Positions 19,292 through 28,412 of a DNA stretch of 64,000 nt are shown here, one piece after another. This DNA is from SB11 sp035906255. GTDB taxonomy: Bacteria > Bacteroidota > Bacteroidia > UBA8524. Where the stretch lies: contig JAMIFM010000029.1 of NCBI GenBank assembly GCA_035906255.1, positions 1 to 64,000 on the forward strand. The letters run 5' to 3'. Position numbers and translations under genes: made by a program. The notes under the pieces were generated by a model that saw nothing but the letters and a program-made list of their open reading frames with translations, was not told the origin of the DNA and searched no databases. How positions within the stretch are numbered: position 1 is the stretch's first letter; every line of letters begins with the position of its first letter.

Positions 19292-20773
19292 ATGGAAAAC
19301 AACTTATTAGTTTTAAGCTATTTAATAGGTTCAGTAACCTTTATCATAGGGTTGAAAATGCTGGGCAAACCCGATAGTGCCCGCAAGGGAAACCTTGTGG
19401 CCGCCTTTGGTATGGCCGTAGCTATATTCGGTACCATATTTTTATACAAAACCACTGACGGTAAGCACCTGCACAACCTTGAATGGATTTTCGGCGGGCT
19501 TATTTTAGGCTCAGTAATAGGCACACTGGCTGCAAAACGTGTACAAATGACGGCCATGCCTCAAATGGTGTCGCTGTTCAACGGTATGGGCGGTGCTTGT
19601 GCCATGCTTATCTCAATTATAGAGTTCGGGCATTTGGGCGAAATACTAAATGCGGCTAACATCCCCACCCAAGAAATTATGGGTGGCGCCATGAATGAGT
19701 TTGTACAAACCATTCAGGCGGCATTAATGGCCTCTGTCCGTGTGAAACTGCTTATCATCTTCGCAGGATTGATAATCGGAGCCATTTCGTTTGCCGGTAG
19801 TATGATTGCATGGGGTAAATTGGACGATAAAATAAAAGATTTTACCCTGCCTGCCCAGCAAGTAGTTAATATAGGTTTGTTACTGGTAATACTGGTATTA
19901 GCCGGATTGTTTATCGCAGGCACAGTTAGCGGCGCATGGGTATTTTACCTTGTATTAGCGCTTTCGTTACTATACGGCGTATTGTTTGTATTCCCCATCG
20001 GCGGGGCAGATATGCCTGTGGTAATCTCGTTGTTAAACTCATTTACAGGCGTTGCAGCCGCTTGCGGCGGTTTCTTGTACGATAACCAAGTAATGTTGTT
20101 GGGAGGTATTCTGGTAGGTTCAGCAGGTACCATCTTAACTGTGGTAATGTGCAAAGCCATGAACCGCTCGCTTACCAACGTATTGATAGGTAATTTTGGC
20201 GGTAATAAATCGGGCGGCGGTGAAGGTAAAACCGTTCAAGGAACGATAAAAGAAGTAAACGCGGCCGACGCAGCCATGCTGATGAAATACAGCAAAAAAG
20301 TAATTATTGTACCGGGTTATGGCCTTGCAGTTGCCCAAGCCCAGCACACCTGCCACGAGTTGGAAGAGTTGCTTGAAAAAGAAGGCGTGGAAGTGAAATA
20401 CGCCATACACCCCGTTGCAGGGCGTATGCCCGGCCACATGAACGTGTTGCTGGCCGAAAGTAATGTACCTTACGACAAGCTGCTGGAAATGGAAGAAATT
20501 AACCCTGAGTTTGCCAGTACCGATGTGGTGTTGGTAATCGGTGCTAACGACGTGGTAAACCCTGCCGCACGCACGGATAAAGACAGCCCGATATACGGTA
20601 TGCCGATTTTGGACGTTGACAATGCCCAACACATTATTGTGATGAAGCGCGGTATGAATGCCGGCTATGCAGGTATTGAAAATGAACTGTTTTTTGACCC
20701 TAAAACCAGTATGTTGTTTGGCGACGCCAAGAAAACCCTGCTGGCTTTAGTAAGCGAGATGAAGAATAGTTAA
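19292..20773 (+). CDS. pntB: NAD(P) transhydrogenase beta subunit
   Basis: A 493-residue protein of normal length. The first about 290 residues hold some eight or nine transmembrane segments. The C-terminal about 190 residues form the NADP(H)-binding domain III, with VIIVPGYGLAVAQAQH, VKYAIHPVAGRMPGHMNVLL and VLVIGANDVVNPAA, all classic for this subunit. Together with pntAA and pntAB it completes the proton-pumping enzyme that supplies NADPH. Confidence 0.96.
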   Translation: MENNLLVLSYLIGSVTFIIGLKMLGKPDSARKGNLVAAFGMAVAIFGTIFLYKTTDGKHLHNLEWIFGGLILGSVIGTLAAKRVQMTAMPQMVSLFNGMGGACAMLISIIEFGHLGEILNAANIPTQEIMGGAMNEFVQTIQAALMASVRVKLLIIFAGLIIGAISFAGSMIAWGKLDDKIKDFTLPAQQVVNIGLLLVILVLAGLFIAGTVSGAWVFYLVLALSLLYGVLFVFPIGGADMPVVISLLNSFTGVAAACGGFLYDNQVMLLGGILVGSAGTILTVVMCKAMNRSLTNVLIGNFGGNKSGGGEGKTVQGTIKEVNAADAAMLMKYSKKVIIVPGYGLAVAQAQHTCHELEELLEKEGVEVKYAIHPVAGRMPGHMNVLLAESNVPYDKLLEMEEINPEFASTDVVLVIGANDVVNPAARTDKDSPIYGMPILDVDNAQHIIVMKRGMNAGYAGIENELFFDPKTSMLFGDAKKTLLALVSEMKNS

Positions 20774-21023
20774 TAGTAGGAGGCCATTATTGTATCATTG
20801 TGGGTGAATAAAATAGGTTTGGGCTGTGCGTTTTTGCAACCTGGCCAACCCTCCTGCCCTTCGACAAGCTCAGGACTGTGGCCGCGCGCATTGTATTTGA
20901 GGCTGTCTTGCTGACGAAGGAAGCATCTTATAGTAATCGTGTTACTACATCGTATCCCACTTATCACCCTCTTCATACTTTAGCCTCTCTCAAAGCACCA
21001 TCAAATCTCAATAACATTAACCA
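20774..21023. other. Intergenic region with dispersed-repeat fragments
   Basis: No convincing gene. CCTTCGACAAGCTCAGG at 20858-20874 is a dispersed-repeat motif that recurs in variant form near 30518-30562, 32690 and 33383. A second fragment, TTGCTGACGAAGGAAGCATC, lies near 20908. Confidence 0.5.
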
Positions 21024-21491
21024 ATGATTACAATAGAGGAACAAAACTCGCACGACTTAGACTGGTTCATGTTTGATAGGAATGGAAACATTGGTCATTT
21101 TACTACCGGAGGATGTTTATTACCAGAGTCTATTAGCAGTAAACATACTTTGGACTCTCTCTGTTCTTTATCTTCTTTCTTTGATAGTTTGGCAAATCTC
21201 TCAGAGCAATATGAGGTTAACCCATTGCTTACCGCAGAAAAAACAAATGATTTAATTCGATTCGAGGAAAAGTATGGAAGCTATATTTCCATTACAAAAA
21301 AGGGGGTGTTCTCATATGATACAAATGAGCCTATGAATCTTTCAAACACAAATTATCATCTAATTACTTCTCCCGTAAAGAGAATTAAGATTAATGATTT
21401 TCCTGAAGCAGTTAAAAGTCAATTATGTTTTTGTGATATTGAATTTGAACAATCATACACTATTGATATAAAAGCATTGGAAATGAGATGA
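21024..21491 (+). CDS. Uncharacterised 155-residue cytoplasmic protein
   Basis: Begins MITIEEQNSHDLDWFMFDRN and has no signal peptide or membrane segment. The motif DxDWFxxDxNGNIGHFTTGG near the N-terminus is one I associate with small Bacteroidota proteins in immunity-gene neighbourhoods, but no toxin gene is adjacent, so this stays a guess. Coding here is more AT-rich than the pnt operon before it, which hints at a different origin. Function not assigned. Confidence 0.65.
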   Translation: MITIEEQNSHDLDWFMFDRNGNIGHFTTGGCLLPESISSKHTLDSLCSLSSFFDSLANLSEQYEVNPLLTAEKTNDLIRFEEKYGSYISITKKGVFSYDTNEPMNLSNTNYHLITSPVKRIKINDFPEAVKSQLCFCDIEFEQSYTIDIKALEMR

Positions 21492-21855
21492 CTCAACCCC
21501 TAAATCAACTGCATTTATACCCGTTTCCAATTACTTCTAACCAAGTTCTTTGACTTCCCGAAACTGCCATATTTTAACAAATCTCCACAATCCCTTGTGT
21601 GGTGCGTAACAAAAATAACAAGATAACAGTGTAACAGAATAACACCGTAACAGAGATGTGAAACTGTCCCGCTTTGTCCCACTCAAAAAAAGAGAAACCC
21701 TGCTAACCTACCAACAACTCAGGGTGTATAACGAGTTGCTACCTGCCGCTCAGAGACAACAAGCAAGCAAGAGAGATAAATCGGTACATAAATCTCAAAA
21801 TCAACAAGTCAGTAAATCAAAAATCAAATCCCCCCAAAATGCTTATTTTTGCGGC
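21492..21855. other. Non-coding region with TAACA repeats and an E1 promoter
   Basis: Around 21610-21652 the motif TAACA recurs five times in a short span (ATAACAAGATAACAGTGTAA and onward). A TATTTTTG box at 21844-21851 lies 4 bp before the ATG at 21856. The reading frame is open through the last 66 codons of this region, but the encoded text is low-complexity and lacks any domain. Confidence 0.5.
21844..21851 (+). promoter_or_regulatory. Bacteroidota -7 box of the E1 gene
   Basis: TATTTTTG, 4 bp before the ATG at 21856. It implies a leaderless or near-leaderless message. Confidence 0.5.
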
Positions 21856-24264
21856 ATGGTAACAGCGCAAATGGCTGAGGAAACCCTTGCCGCTTACAAG
21901 CAAGAGGTGATTAATGATTACAAAGTGGCTTTTCAAAGCCGTCAGGCCAGTTTAATTGGTCGTAAAGAGGTGCTAACGGGCAAAGCCAAATTCGGCATCT
22001 TTGGCGACGGTAAAGAAGTAGCCCAACTGGCTATGGCCAAAGCCTTTAAAAAGGGTGATTTCCGTAGCGGTTACTACCGCGACCAAACGTTTATGTTTGC
22101 GTTGGGTATGAGCAATGTGCGTGAGTTTTTTGCGCAACTGTATGCCCACACCAGTGTTGAGGCGGAACCCTGCTCAGCAGGACGTAGCATGAACGGGCAC
22201 TTTGGTACCCGTTTGCTAAACCCTGACGGTAGCTGGAAAAGCCAAACCGACCGCTATAATTCTTCTGCCGATATATCGCCTACAGGCGGCCAAATGCCTC
22301 GTTTGCTAGGCTTGGCAATGGCCTCAAAAGTTTATCGCGAGAATAAAGACCTTCAATCACACACTGATTTCTCTATCAACGGAAATGAAGTTGCCTTTGG
22401 AACTATTGGTAACGCAAGCACCAGCGAAGGTATGTTTTGGGAAGCCATTAACGCTGCTTGTGTGATGCAAGTACCGATGGCAATGTCTATCTGGGACGAC
22501 CAATACGGTATTTCAGTGCCTGCCAAATACCAAACTGCTAAAGAAAACCTTAGCAGCATTTTAAGCGGTTTCCAAACCGATGAATACGGTAAGGGTTTAC
22601 AACTGTTTACTGCCAAAGGATGGGATTATGCCGAATTGTGTCTTACCTACCAAAAAGCAGTGGCGGTGTGTCGCGAAGAACATACCCCTGTGGTAATACA
22701 CGTTACAGAGGTTACCCAGCCCCAAGGACACTCTACTTCAGGCTCGCACGAACGCTACAAAAGCAAAGAGCGTTTGGAGTGGGAACAGGAGTTTGATTGT
22801 ATAAAAAAGATGCGCGAATGGATGGAAGCCAATGCTATTGCGACGGCAGAGGAGTTGGACGCGCATGAGAATGACTGGAAAAAAGAAGTTAATGCTGAGA
22901 AAAAAGCCGCATGGGAAGCCTATTTGGGCGATATAAAAGCCGATGTAGCCGAAGCTGGCGTATTGCTTGACGACCTTGCTGCACAAAGCAGCAATAGTGC
23001 CGCCATTGCTGAAGTAGCCGCCAACCTGCGCGCAATTAGTGAGCCTATGCGCAAGGATGTGGGTGTGGCGTTAAATGCCGCCTTGCGTCTTACCCTGCAT
23101 GAAAACGGGTCTGCGCGCCAAGCAATAGTGGAGCATAAAAAGCAGTTCCACGCAGATAATTACGAGCGTTACAGCACCTATTTACACAGTGAATCGGAGT
23201 GGAACGCATTGAAAGTGCAGGAAGTAAAACCTGTATATGGTGATGATGCTAAAATGATGGATGGCCGCGAGGTATTGCAGGCGTTTTTTGACAGTGCCAT
23301 TACCCGCGACCCCCGTGTGTTTGCCTTTGGTGAAGACTTAGGCAAAATTGGAGATGTGAACCAAGGGTTTGCAGGTTTGCAGGAAAAACACGGCGAAAAT
23401 CGTGTGTTTGATACGGGTATCCGTGAGTGTACCATCATTGGGCAGGGAATTGGGGCAGCAATGCGCGGTCTTCGTCCCATCGCTGAAATACAATACCTTG
23501 ATTACCTGCTATACGCTATACAAATTATGAGCGACGACCTTGCTACCGTGCAATGGCGCACCAAAGGCGGGCAAAAAGCCCCGCTTATTGTGCGCACCCG
23601 CGGCCACAGGTTAGAGGGTATATGGCACAGCGGTTCGCCAATGGGTATGATTATTAACTCGCTGCGCGGTATGTATGTATGTGTTCCCCGTAATATGACA
23701 CAAGCTGTGGGTATGTATAATACCTTATTGCAAAGCGACGAGCCGGGATTGATTGTGGAATGTTTGAACGGTTACCGTTTAAAAGAGCAAATGCCCGATA
23801 ACATTGCTGATATTACCGTTCCGTTGGGCGTGCCCGAAATATTGATTGAAGGCGAAGATGTAACGTTGGTTACTTACGGTTCAAGCACACGCATTGCTGA
23901 GGATGCTATTAAACAATTGAATGAGGTGGGCATTAGTGTTGAGTTGATAGATGTGCAAACCTTATTGCCGTTTGATATTCACCACAAAATCATTGAATCG
24001 GTAAAGAAAACCAACCGTGTTGTTTTCTTAGACGAAGACGTACCTGGCGGTGCTTCGGCGTATATGTTCCAGCAAGTAATGGAAGGCCAGCAAGCCTTTA
24101 AATGGCTGGATAGCGAACCCCGCACTATTAGTGCACAACCGCACCGCCCTGCCTACGGAACCGATGGCGATTACTTTAGCAAACCCGGTGCTGAAACTGT
24201 GTTTGAGGTAATTTATGAGATGATGCACGAGGTTGACCCCGGCAGTTATCCTAAATTTGCTTGA
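21856..24264 (+). CDS. 2-oxoacid dehydrogenase E1, fused alpha and beta subunits
   Basis: An 802-residue thiamine-diphosphate enzyme. The first half is E1-alpha: YYRDQTFMFALGMS, SAGRSMNGHFG, and the ThDP/Mg motif region FGTIGNASTSEGMFWEA. The second half is E1-beta: VFAFGEDLGKIGDVNQGFAG, IGAAMRGLRPIAEIQYLDY and a C-terminal transketolase-type domain with VTYGSSTRIAEDAI. Such fused E1 proteins of about 800 residues are typical of Bacteroidota. They decarboxylate pyruvate or branched-chain 2-oxoacids and pass the acyl group to E2. Substrate preference is not decidable here and no E2 or E3 gene is adjacent. Confidence 0.93.
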   Translation: MVTAQMAEETLAAYKQEVINDYKVAFQSRQASLIGRKEVLTGKAKFGIFGDGKEVAQLAMAKAFKKGDFRSGYYRDQTFMFALGMSNVREFFAQLYAHTSVEAEPCSAGRSMNGHFGTRLLNPDGSWKSQTDRYNSSADISPTGGQMPRLLGLAMASKVYRENKDLQSHTDFSINGNEVAFGTIGNASTSEGMFWEAINAACVMQVPMAMSIWDDQYGISVPAKYQTAKENLSSILSGFQTDEYGKGLQLFTAKGWDYAELCLTYQKAVAVCREEHTPVVIHVTEVTQPQGHSTSGSHERYKSKERLEWEQEFDCIKKMREWMEANAIATAEELDAHENDWKKEVNAEKKAAWEAYLGDIKADVAEAGVLLDDLAAQSSNSAAIAEVAANLRAISEPMRKDVGVALNAALRLTLHENGSARQAIVEHKKQFHADNYERYSTYLHSESEWNALKVQEVKPVYGDDAKMMDGREVLQAFFDSAITRDPRVFAFGEDLGKIGDVNQGFAGLQEKHGENRVFDTGIRECTIIGQGIGAAMRGLRPIAEIQYLDYLLYAIQIMSDDLATVQWRTKGGQKAPLIVRTRGHRLEGIWHSGSPMGMIINSLRGMYVCVPRNMTQAVGMYNTLLQSDEPGLIVECLNGYRLKEQMPDNIADITVPLGVPEILIEGEDVTLVTYGSSTRIAEDAIKQLNEVGISVELIDVQTLLPFDIHHKIIESVKKTNRVVFLDEDVPGGASAYMFQQVMEGQQAFKWLDSEPRTISAQPHRPAYGTDGDYFSKPGAETVFEVIYEMMHEVDPGSYPKFA

Positions 24265-24350
24265 TATCTCTCGGAAAGCTCGGGGTATGCTCGGAGCACT
24301 CGATATTATTCTGAGATTACTGAAGACTGAGTCTGCCGAAGACCGGCATA

Positions 24351-24403
24351 AAAAGTAAGGCACAAAATCACTAAAACTATTAGTGATTTTGCGCTTTACT
24401 TTT
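24351..24403 (+). terminator. Long hairpin terminator after E1
   Basis: The inner 12-bp stem CAAAATCACTAA pairs with TTAGTGATTTTG around a 5-base loop. Outer flanks AAAAGTAA and TTACTTTT pair as well, giving a stem of about 20 bp with a small internal mismatch. Confidence 0.7.
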
Positions 24404-24515
24404 CTACATTCCAATTTCTCGTTGTTGTATAAAACCATTTTCAGGCGACCTTGTAGCGGCAAAAAAGATGTTTTGGGCTGCCCTATTTTGTGATAACTGC
24501 AATTTTAGTTTTTCC

Positions 24516-24523
24516 TAATTTTG
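24516..24523 (+). promoter_or_regulatory. Bacteroidota -7 box of the AraC-type gene
   Basis: TAATTTTG, 6 bp before the ATG at 24530. Confidence 0.55.
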
Positions 24524-24529
24524 CATCCC

Positions 24530-25348
24530 ATGAATGCCCTCATCCATACGCCTGATAATGAGCTAAAAGAGGCTGTTGAGTGCATTTGGTATCAAAAGGA
24601 GGAGCAATGGGAATACGCATCCGTAAGTATTCCGTTTTTACAACAGGAAATCATCATCAACTTCGGTGAGGAGTTTTCAATTCAAACAGGTAATACAGCC
24701 TTTTCTTATACAAAGGCAGGCGGGGTATCAGGCATATACCAACAACAATTAACTACCAAAGTTTCGGGTCGGTACAATGCGTTGGGTGTTATTTTTAAAC
24801 CGCAAGGCTTACACCGATTATTTGGTGTTGATATATCGGTTTTGGGCATTCCCCGTCCGTTGTCTCATATTTTCGGTACGCAGATAATGCCTGTGATTGC
24901 TGAAATAGAACACGCTAAAAACGGAGCTGATAAAATAAAACACCTTGAGCGGTTTTTGCTTGCAGCTGCACAGCCTGTAAAAACGGATGTTGATGTTTTA
25001 GCGTTTGCAGAAGCAACTACACAAGAACCCTTGCAAAAGGGGCGTATTAAACACTATTTAGGACATAAGCGGTTTTCGCACAAGAAGTTTATCAATACGT
25101 TTAGTGAAGTGTACGGATTAAGCCCGCTAAAATATTTGCGGCTGAAACAAGTAAACGAAGCCATTGCACAGATGGCTCATCAACCAAACACTCTGTTGAT
25201 TGATGTGGCACTGGATAACGGCTTTTACGATCAAGCCCATTTTATCAGAACGTTTAAGGCATATACTAAAATTACTCCATTGGCATACAAGAGGGCAGTG
25301 TTGGCAGGACAAGTACACCTTTCGTTTCCAAATACCATTACGTTGTAG
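24530..25348 (+). CDS. AraC-family transcriptional regulator
   Basis: A 272-residue regulator. The N-terminal about 170 residues form a beta-rich sensing domain (VSIPFLQQEIIINFGEEF, GVIFKPQGLHRLFG) of the DUF6597-like type seen in this family. The C-terminal domain has two helix-turn-helix units, FSHKKFINTFSEVYGLSP and LIDVALDNGFYDQAHFIRTF, followed by the AraC signature FKAYTKITPLAYKR. The promoter box directly before the ATG at 24530 makes that start preferable to one three codons upstream. The target genes and ligand are unknown. Confidence 0.9.
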   Translation: MNALIHTPDNELKEAVECIWYQKEEQWEYASVSIPFLQQEIIINFGEEFSIQTGNTAFSYTKAGGVSGIYQQQLTTKVSGRYNALGVIFKPQGLHRLFGVDISVLGIPRPLSHIFGTQIMPVIAEIEHAKNGADKIKHLERFLLAAAQPVKTDVDVLAFAEATTQEPLQKGRIKHYLGHKRFSHKKFINTFSEVYGLSPLKYLRLKQVNEAIAQMAHQPNTLLIDVALDNGFYDQAHFIRTFKAYTKITPLAYKRAVLAGQVHLSFPNTITL

Positions 25349-25472
25349 CGGTTAATGGTTTTACAATGCAGGCCTGTTATAGATTAGGGTATGTTCATTT
25401 AAACACACCTTGCAAACACCCGCAACAAATAAATGTAGATAAATAACAATTGACTATATTGCAGAGTGCCCC

Positions 25473-25480
25473 TAATTTTG
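25473..25480 (+). promoter_or_regulatory. Bacteroidota -7 box of dnaN
   Basis: TAATTTTG with ATTG at 25449-25452 about 20 bp upstream. The leader to the ATG at 25514 is about 30 bases. Confidence 0.6.
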
Positions 25481-25513
25481 GCATTTTAATTAACAACAAT
25501 AGTAGAGCAAGGT

Positions 25514-26635
25514 ATGAAGTTTATAGTTTCCAAAACAGTTTTGCTGGAGCACCTTTCGGTGGTAAGTGGTGTGGTGGTATCAAAAGCGGTTATTCCTATT
25601 TTAGAAAACTTCTTGTTTGATATTAAGGAGGGTAACCTTACCATTAGTGCTACTGACCTTGAAACCAGCATGACTACTACCTTGAAGGTAGAAGCGCAGG
25701 AAGAAGGCCAAATTGCTGTGCCCTCTAAACTTTGCCTTGACATTTTACGTTCGTTGCCCGACCAGCCGCTTACGTTTACTATTGATGAAAAAACGCATGC
25801 CATCGAAATCAGTTCGGGTAATGGCCGCTTTAAACTTGCGGGACAACCCGGTGAAGATTTTCCGAAAATACCTGAGGTAGAAAGCGATAAATCATTCAGC
25901 ATTAAAAGCGAAGTATTGTTGAAAGCAATTGCAAAAACGGTGTTTGCTACCGGAAATGATGAGTTGCGCCTTAACCTTACCGGTATTTTTGTTGAGTTAA
26001 AAAATAACGACATCTCTTTTGTAGCTACCGATGCTAACCGTTTAGTACGCTACAAACGTGTGGATGTGGCTCCCGGTGTTGAGCAATCGTTTATTTTACC
26101 TAAAAAAGCCTCTAACTTGTTAAAATCATCTTTGAAAGATGATGATACTGCGGTACGTGTTGATTTTAACAATGCCAACGCGTTTTTCTCGTTTGGTGAT
26201 GTGAGCTTGGTGTGCCGTTTAATTGATGAACGTTACCCTGATTATAATGCGGTAATCCCTAAAGAAAATCCCAACAAATTGGTGATTGACAGGGGCGAGT
26301 TTTTAAGCTCTGTACGTCGTATCTCTATTGTATCAAACAAAACTACCCACCAGATACGTTTGAAACTGGCAGGTAGCAATATGATAATATCAGCCGAGGA
26401 TTTTGACCAAAGCAATGAAGGCCATGAACGTTTGAACTGCGAGTATGAAGGTCAAGACATGGAAATAGGCTTTAACAGCAAATATTTGATGGATATGCTA
26501 ACCAGCATGGATACTGATAAGGTGCGCTTTGAAATGAGCACCCCCAACCGTGCAGGTGTGTTGTTGCCTTTTGAAAACGAACCCAGCGAGGATATGCTGA
26601 TGCTTGTAATGCCAATGATGCTGAATAATTATTAA
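25514..26635 (+). CDS. dnaN: DNA polymerase III beta sliding clamp
   Basis: A 373-residue clamp of normal length, which encircles DNA and tethers the replicase. Three repeated clamp folds are visible. Recognisable stretches include FEISSGNGRFKL-like IEISSGNGRFKLAGQPGEDF, the second-domain LTGIFVELKNNDISFVATDANRL, LICRLIDERYPDYN-like VCRLIDERYPDYNAVIP, and the C-terminal LMLVMPMMLNNY, corresponding to the M-P-M-(R/L) end that closes the protein-binding pocket. dnaA and recF are not adjacent. Confidence 0.97.
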   Translation: MKFIVSKTVLLEHLSVVSGVVVSKAVIPILENFLFDIKEGNLTISATDLETSMTTTLKVEAQEEGQIAVPSKLCLDILRSLPDQPLTFTIDEKTHAIEISSGNGRFKLAGQPGEDFPKIPEVESDKSFSIKSEVLLKAIAKTVFATGNDELRLNLTGIFVELKNNDISFVATDANRLVRYKRVDVAPGVEQSFILPKKASNLLKSSLKDDDTAVRVDFNNANAFFSFGDVSLVCRLIDERYPDYNAVIPKENPNKLVIDRGEFLSSVRRISIVSNKTTHQIRLKLAGSNMIISAEDFDQSNEGHERLNCEYEGQDMEIGFNSKYLMDMLTSMDTDKVRFEMSTPNRAGVLLPFENEPSEDMLMLVMPMMLNNY

Positions 26636-26654
26636 TAAACCACTTTATAAACGC

Positions 26655-26684
26655 AAGCCCCGATATAGTACTATATCGGGGCTT
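26655..26684. terminator. Perfect 30-bp palindrome, bidirectional terminator
   Basis: AAGCCCCGATATAGT followed immediately by its exact reverse complement. It lies between convergent dnaN and the flavin reductase gene at 26713, with T-rich sequence on the plus side. It suits termination in both directions. Confidence 0.8.
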
Positions 26685-26712
26685 ATTTGTTTAATAAGGA
26701 TTAAAGAGGGGC

Positions 26713-27282
26713 TTATTGCCAACGTGAGGCCATATCCACTGAATAATCAACAAAGGCTTTTAATCCCTTATCGTATTCGGTACTGCCCAATGAGTCACCG
26801 TTTTCATCCAATACATTTTGTGTAAACTGCGATTCAAACGTTTTTCCGCTACTGAATGAATGTGTAGATAATACGTTAATCAGTTTATTGTAAACAGTGG
26901 TTAATTGCATGGTAGGCATACGCCCGCCGCGACCGTTTGATACCCCCGCAAAGGCAAAAACTTTTCCGTCGAAAAGGTTTTTGTGCTGGCGGCTGCCCAA
27001 TTGGTGCAAAGTGTTTATTAACTCGGCACTGGGAAACCAATTATACTCAGGCGATACCACAAACACCAGCTTGGCGTTTGCCCATCCGTTTATCAGTTGT
27101 TCTTGAAACGGTGTAAGATTATCCATCTCCACACTGCCTTGGTTCATAAACGGGATATCGTATTGGTTAAAATCAACAATACTATGGTTATGCTCTGTAC
27201 CTATTTGTTTTGCTATTGCCTTCGCCACACGCATCGTCAGGCTGTTCTCTTGCGGCGATCCGGCTTGTATTTGTATGTTCAC
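26713..27282 (-). CDS. NADPH-dependent FMN reductase-like flavoprotein
   Basis: A 189-residue flavodoxin-fold protein. GSPQENSLTMRVAKAIAKQI forms the FMN phosphate loop and VSPEYNWFPSAELINTLHQL is the family signature around the flavin. These enzymes reduce FMN, quinones or azo compounds with NAD(P)H. It lies 37 bp downstream of the flavin-reductase-domain gene on the same strand, so the two may be co-transcribed. Confidence 0.85.
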   Translation of the reverse strand: MNIQIQAGSPQENSLTMRVAKAIAKQIGTEHNHSIVDFNQYDIPFMNQGSVEMDNLTPFQEQLINGWANAKLVFVVSPEYNWFPSAELINTLHQLGSRQHKNLFDGKVFAFAGVSNGRGGRMPTMQLTTVYNKLINVLSTHSFSSGKTFESQFTQNVLDENGDSLGSTEYDKGLKAFVDYSVDMASRWQ

Positions 27283-27319
27283 AACAGTAATAATAGTTGC
27301 ACCTGCAAAATTGTTTTGT

Positions 27320-28210
27320 TTATGATAAAAGCACTTTCCATGCTTCTACCGTTTTGCCTTGTGCCAGCAGGTTTTTGGCCATCAGGTGTTTTTGGGTTTC
27401 CAAATTATCAGGGTCGTTGGTCAGTCGTTCCAACAGTTCTTTCAACTCCGTATTTTCATATTTGTAACCGCTCACTTCATCGGGGGTAGGCAGTATTTCT
27501 AAATTACCCAATTGCCCCAAGTTATTTCCGGTAAGCACATTGCTAAGGCGTATTTTGGCAGGTATAGCATCCACACCCACTCCCTTTTTGGTATTAGGCT
27601 TCTCTACCTCAAATAAAGCATCGCCAAAGGCTTTGCAATACCAATCTTTGCCCAACCTTGCCACTAAATGTATTTTGCGTTGGTCAATCATCCCGTCTTC
27701 GCCCAAAATATCCTCGTTAATGTGCATTTTCAAAATTTCGCACACCACAAGGTTACCAGCTCCACCTTCTTGCCCTGTTTCAATTACCTCACGCACCTTG
27801 CATTCAATTTGTACAGGGCTTTCCTTTACGCGGGGTGCTTTTATCAAATCAGAAGCCACAGGAGTAAAGCCTGCTTTCACAAATTCATCAACCCCTCTTT
27901 CATACTCTGTGCTGGCAAGACTGGCTTGGTACACCATTTCATACGTTACCACGTTAATACACACTTCTTTGGTGGCTATTACGTTCTCAAGGGTGTGTTT
28001 TATGGTATTATCGCGTACGCGCCTTGCAGGTGAAAATATAAGTGTAGTAGGGTTGCTGCCGAAGGCATTAAAAAAACTATACGGACTTAGGTTTACATTC
28101 CCTTCCGCATCTACAGTGCTGGCAAAGCATATAGGGCGCGGTGCAATGGATGCAAGCATATAGGCGTGCAACTTTGCAGTGGGTAGTTGGCCGGGTATTA
28201 CTTCTATCAT
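27320..28210 (-). CDS. Flavin reductase family protein (FMN-binding split barrel)
   Basis: A 296-residue protein. The N-terminal about 200 residues are a flavin-reductase-like split barrel: APRPICFASTVDAEGNVNLS, PYSFFNAFGSNPTTLIFSPA and the CINVV strand. The C-terminal about 90 residues are a helical tail (LKELLERLTNDPDNLETQKH) unlike the core. The in-frame extension to 28267 is rejected because a TACATTTG box lies just upstream of the ATG at 28210. It probably reduces flavin for a partner monooxygenase or acts directly on small molecules. Confidence 0.85.
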   Translation of the reverse strand: MIEVIPGQLPTAKLHAYMLASIAPRPICFASTVDAEGNVNLSPYSFFNAFGSNPTTLIFSPARRVRDNTIKHTLENVIATKEVCINVVTYEMVYQASLASTEYERGVDEFVKAGFTPVASDLIKAPRVKESPVQIECKVREVIETGQEGGAGNLVVCEILKMHINEDILGEDGMIDQRKIHLVARLGKDWYCKAFGDALFEVEKPNTKKGVGVDAIPAKIRLSNVLTGNNLGQLGNLEILPTPDEVSGYKYENTELKELLERLTNDPDNLETQKHLMAKNLLAQGKTVEAWKVLLS

Positions 28211-28221
28211 AAAGAGTAGGG

Positions 28222-28229
28222 CAAATGTA
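28222..28229 (-). promoter_or_regulatory. Bacteroidota -7 box of the flavin reductase gene
   Basis: TACATTTG on the minus strand, 11 bp before the ATG at 28210. Confidence 0.55.
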
Positions 28230-28271
28230 CGTTTTTTGGAAGTTTGGGGGTAATGAGACTTTCTCAAAAGT

Positions 28272-28291
28272 CAGGGGTTTGAAAACCCCTG
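28272..28291. repeat. 20-bp palindrome
   Basis: CAGGGGTTT, two bases, then AAACCCCTG. It lies in the 200-bp gap between two minus-strand genes. A related GGTTTTAACC stretch lies near 28356. It resembles dispersed palindromic repeats rather than a gene-specific site. Confidence 0.5.
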
Positions 28292-28412
28292 CTATTAAGA
28301 TTCCCTTTTCGTGAAAGACTTAAGTCATTCATGAAAAGGTAATTACAAGAGCTATAGGTTTTAACCTGTCGTTGCAAAAAACACTGCACAACTTACTTTT
28401 GTAACAGCCCCT

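Noticed and set aside
21658..21855. 66-codon N-terminal extension of the E1 gene
   Set aside because: Low-complexity, contains no domain, and a -7 promoter box lies within it just before the ATG at 21856.
25486..28163. Long antisense frames over dnaN (minus, 175 codons) and over the flavin reductase gene (plus, 207 codons)
   Set aside because: They lie fully inside clear genes on the other strand and have no domain content.
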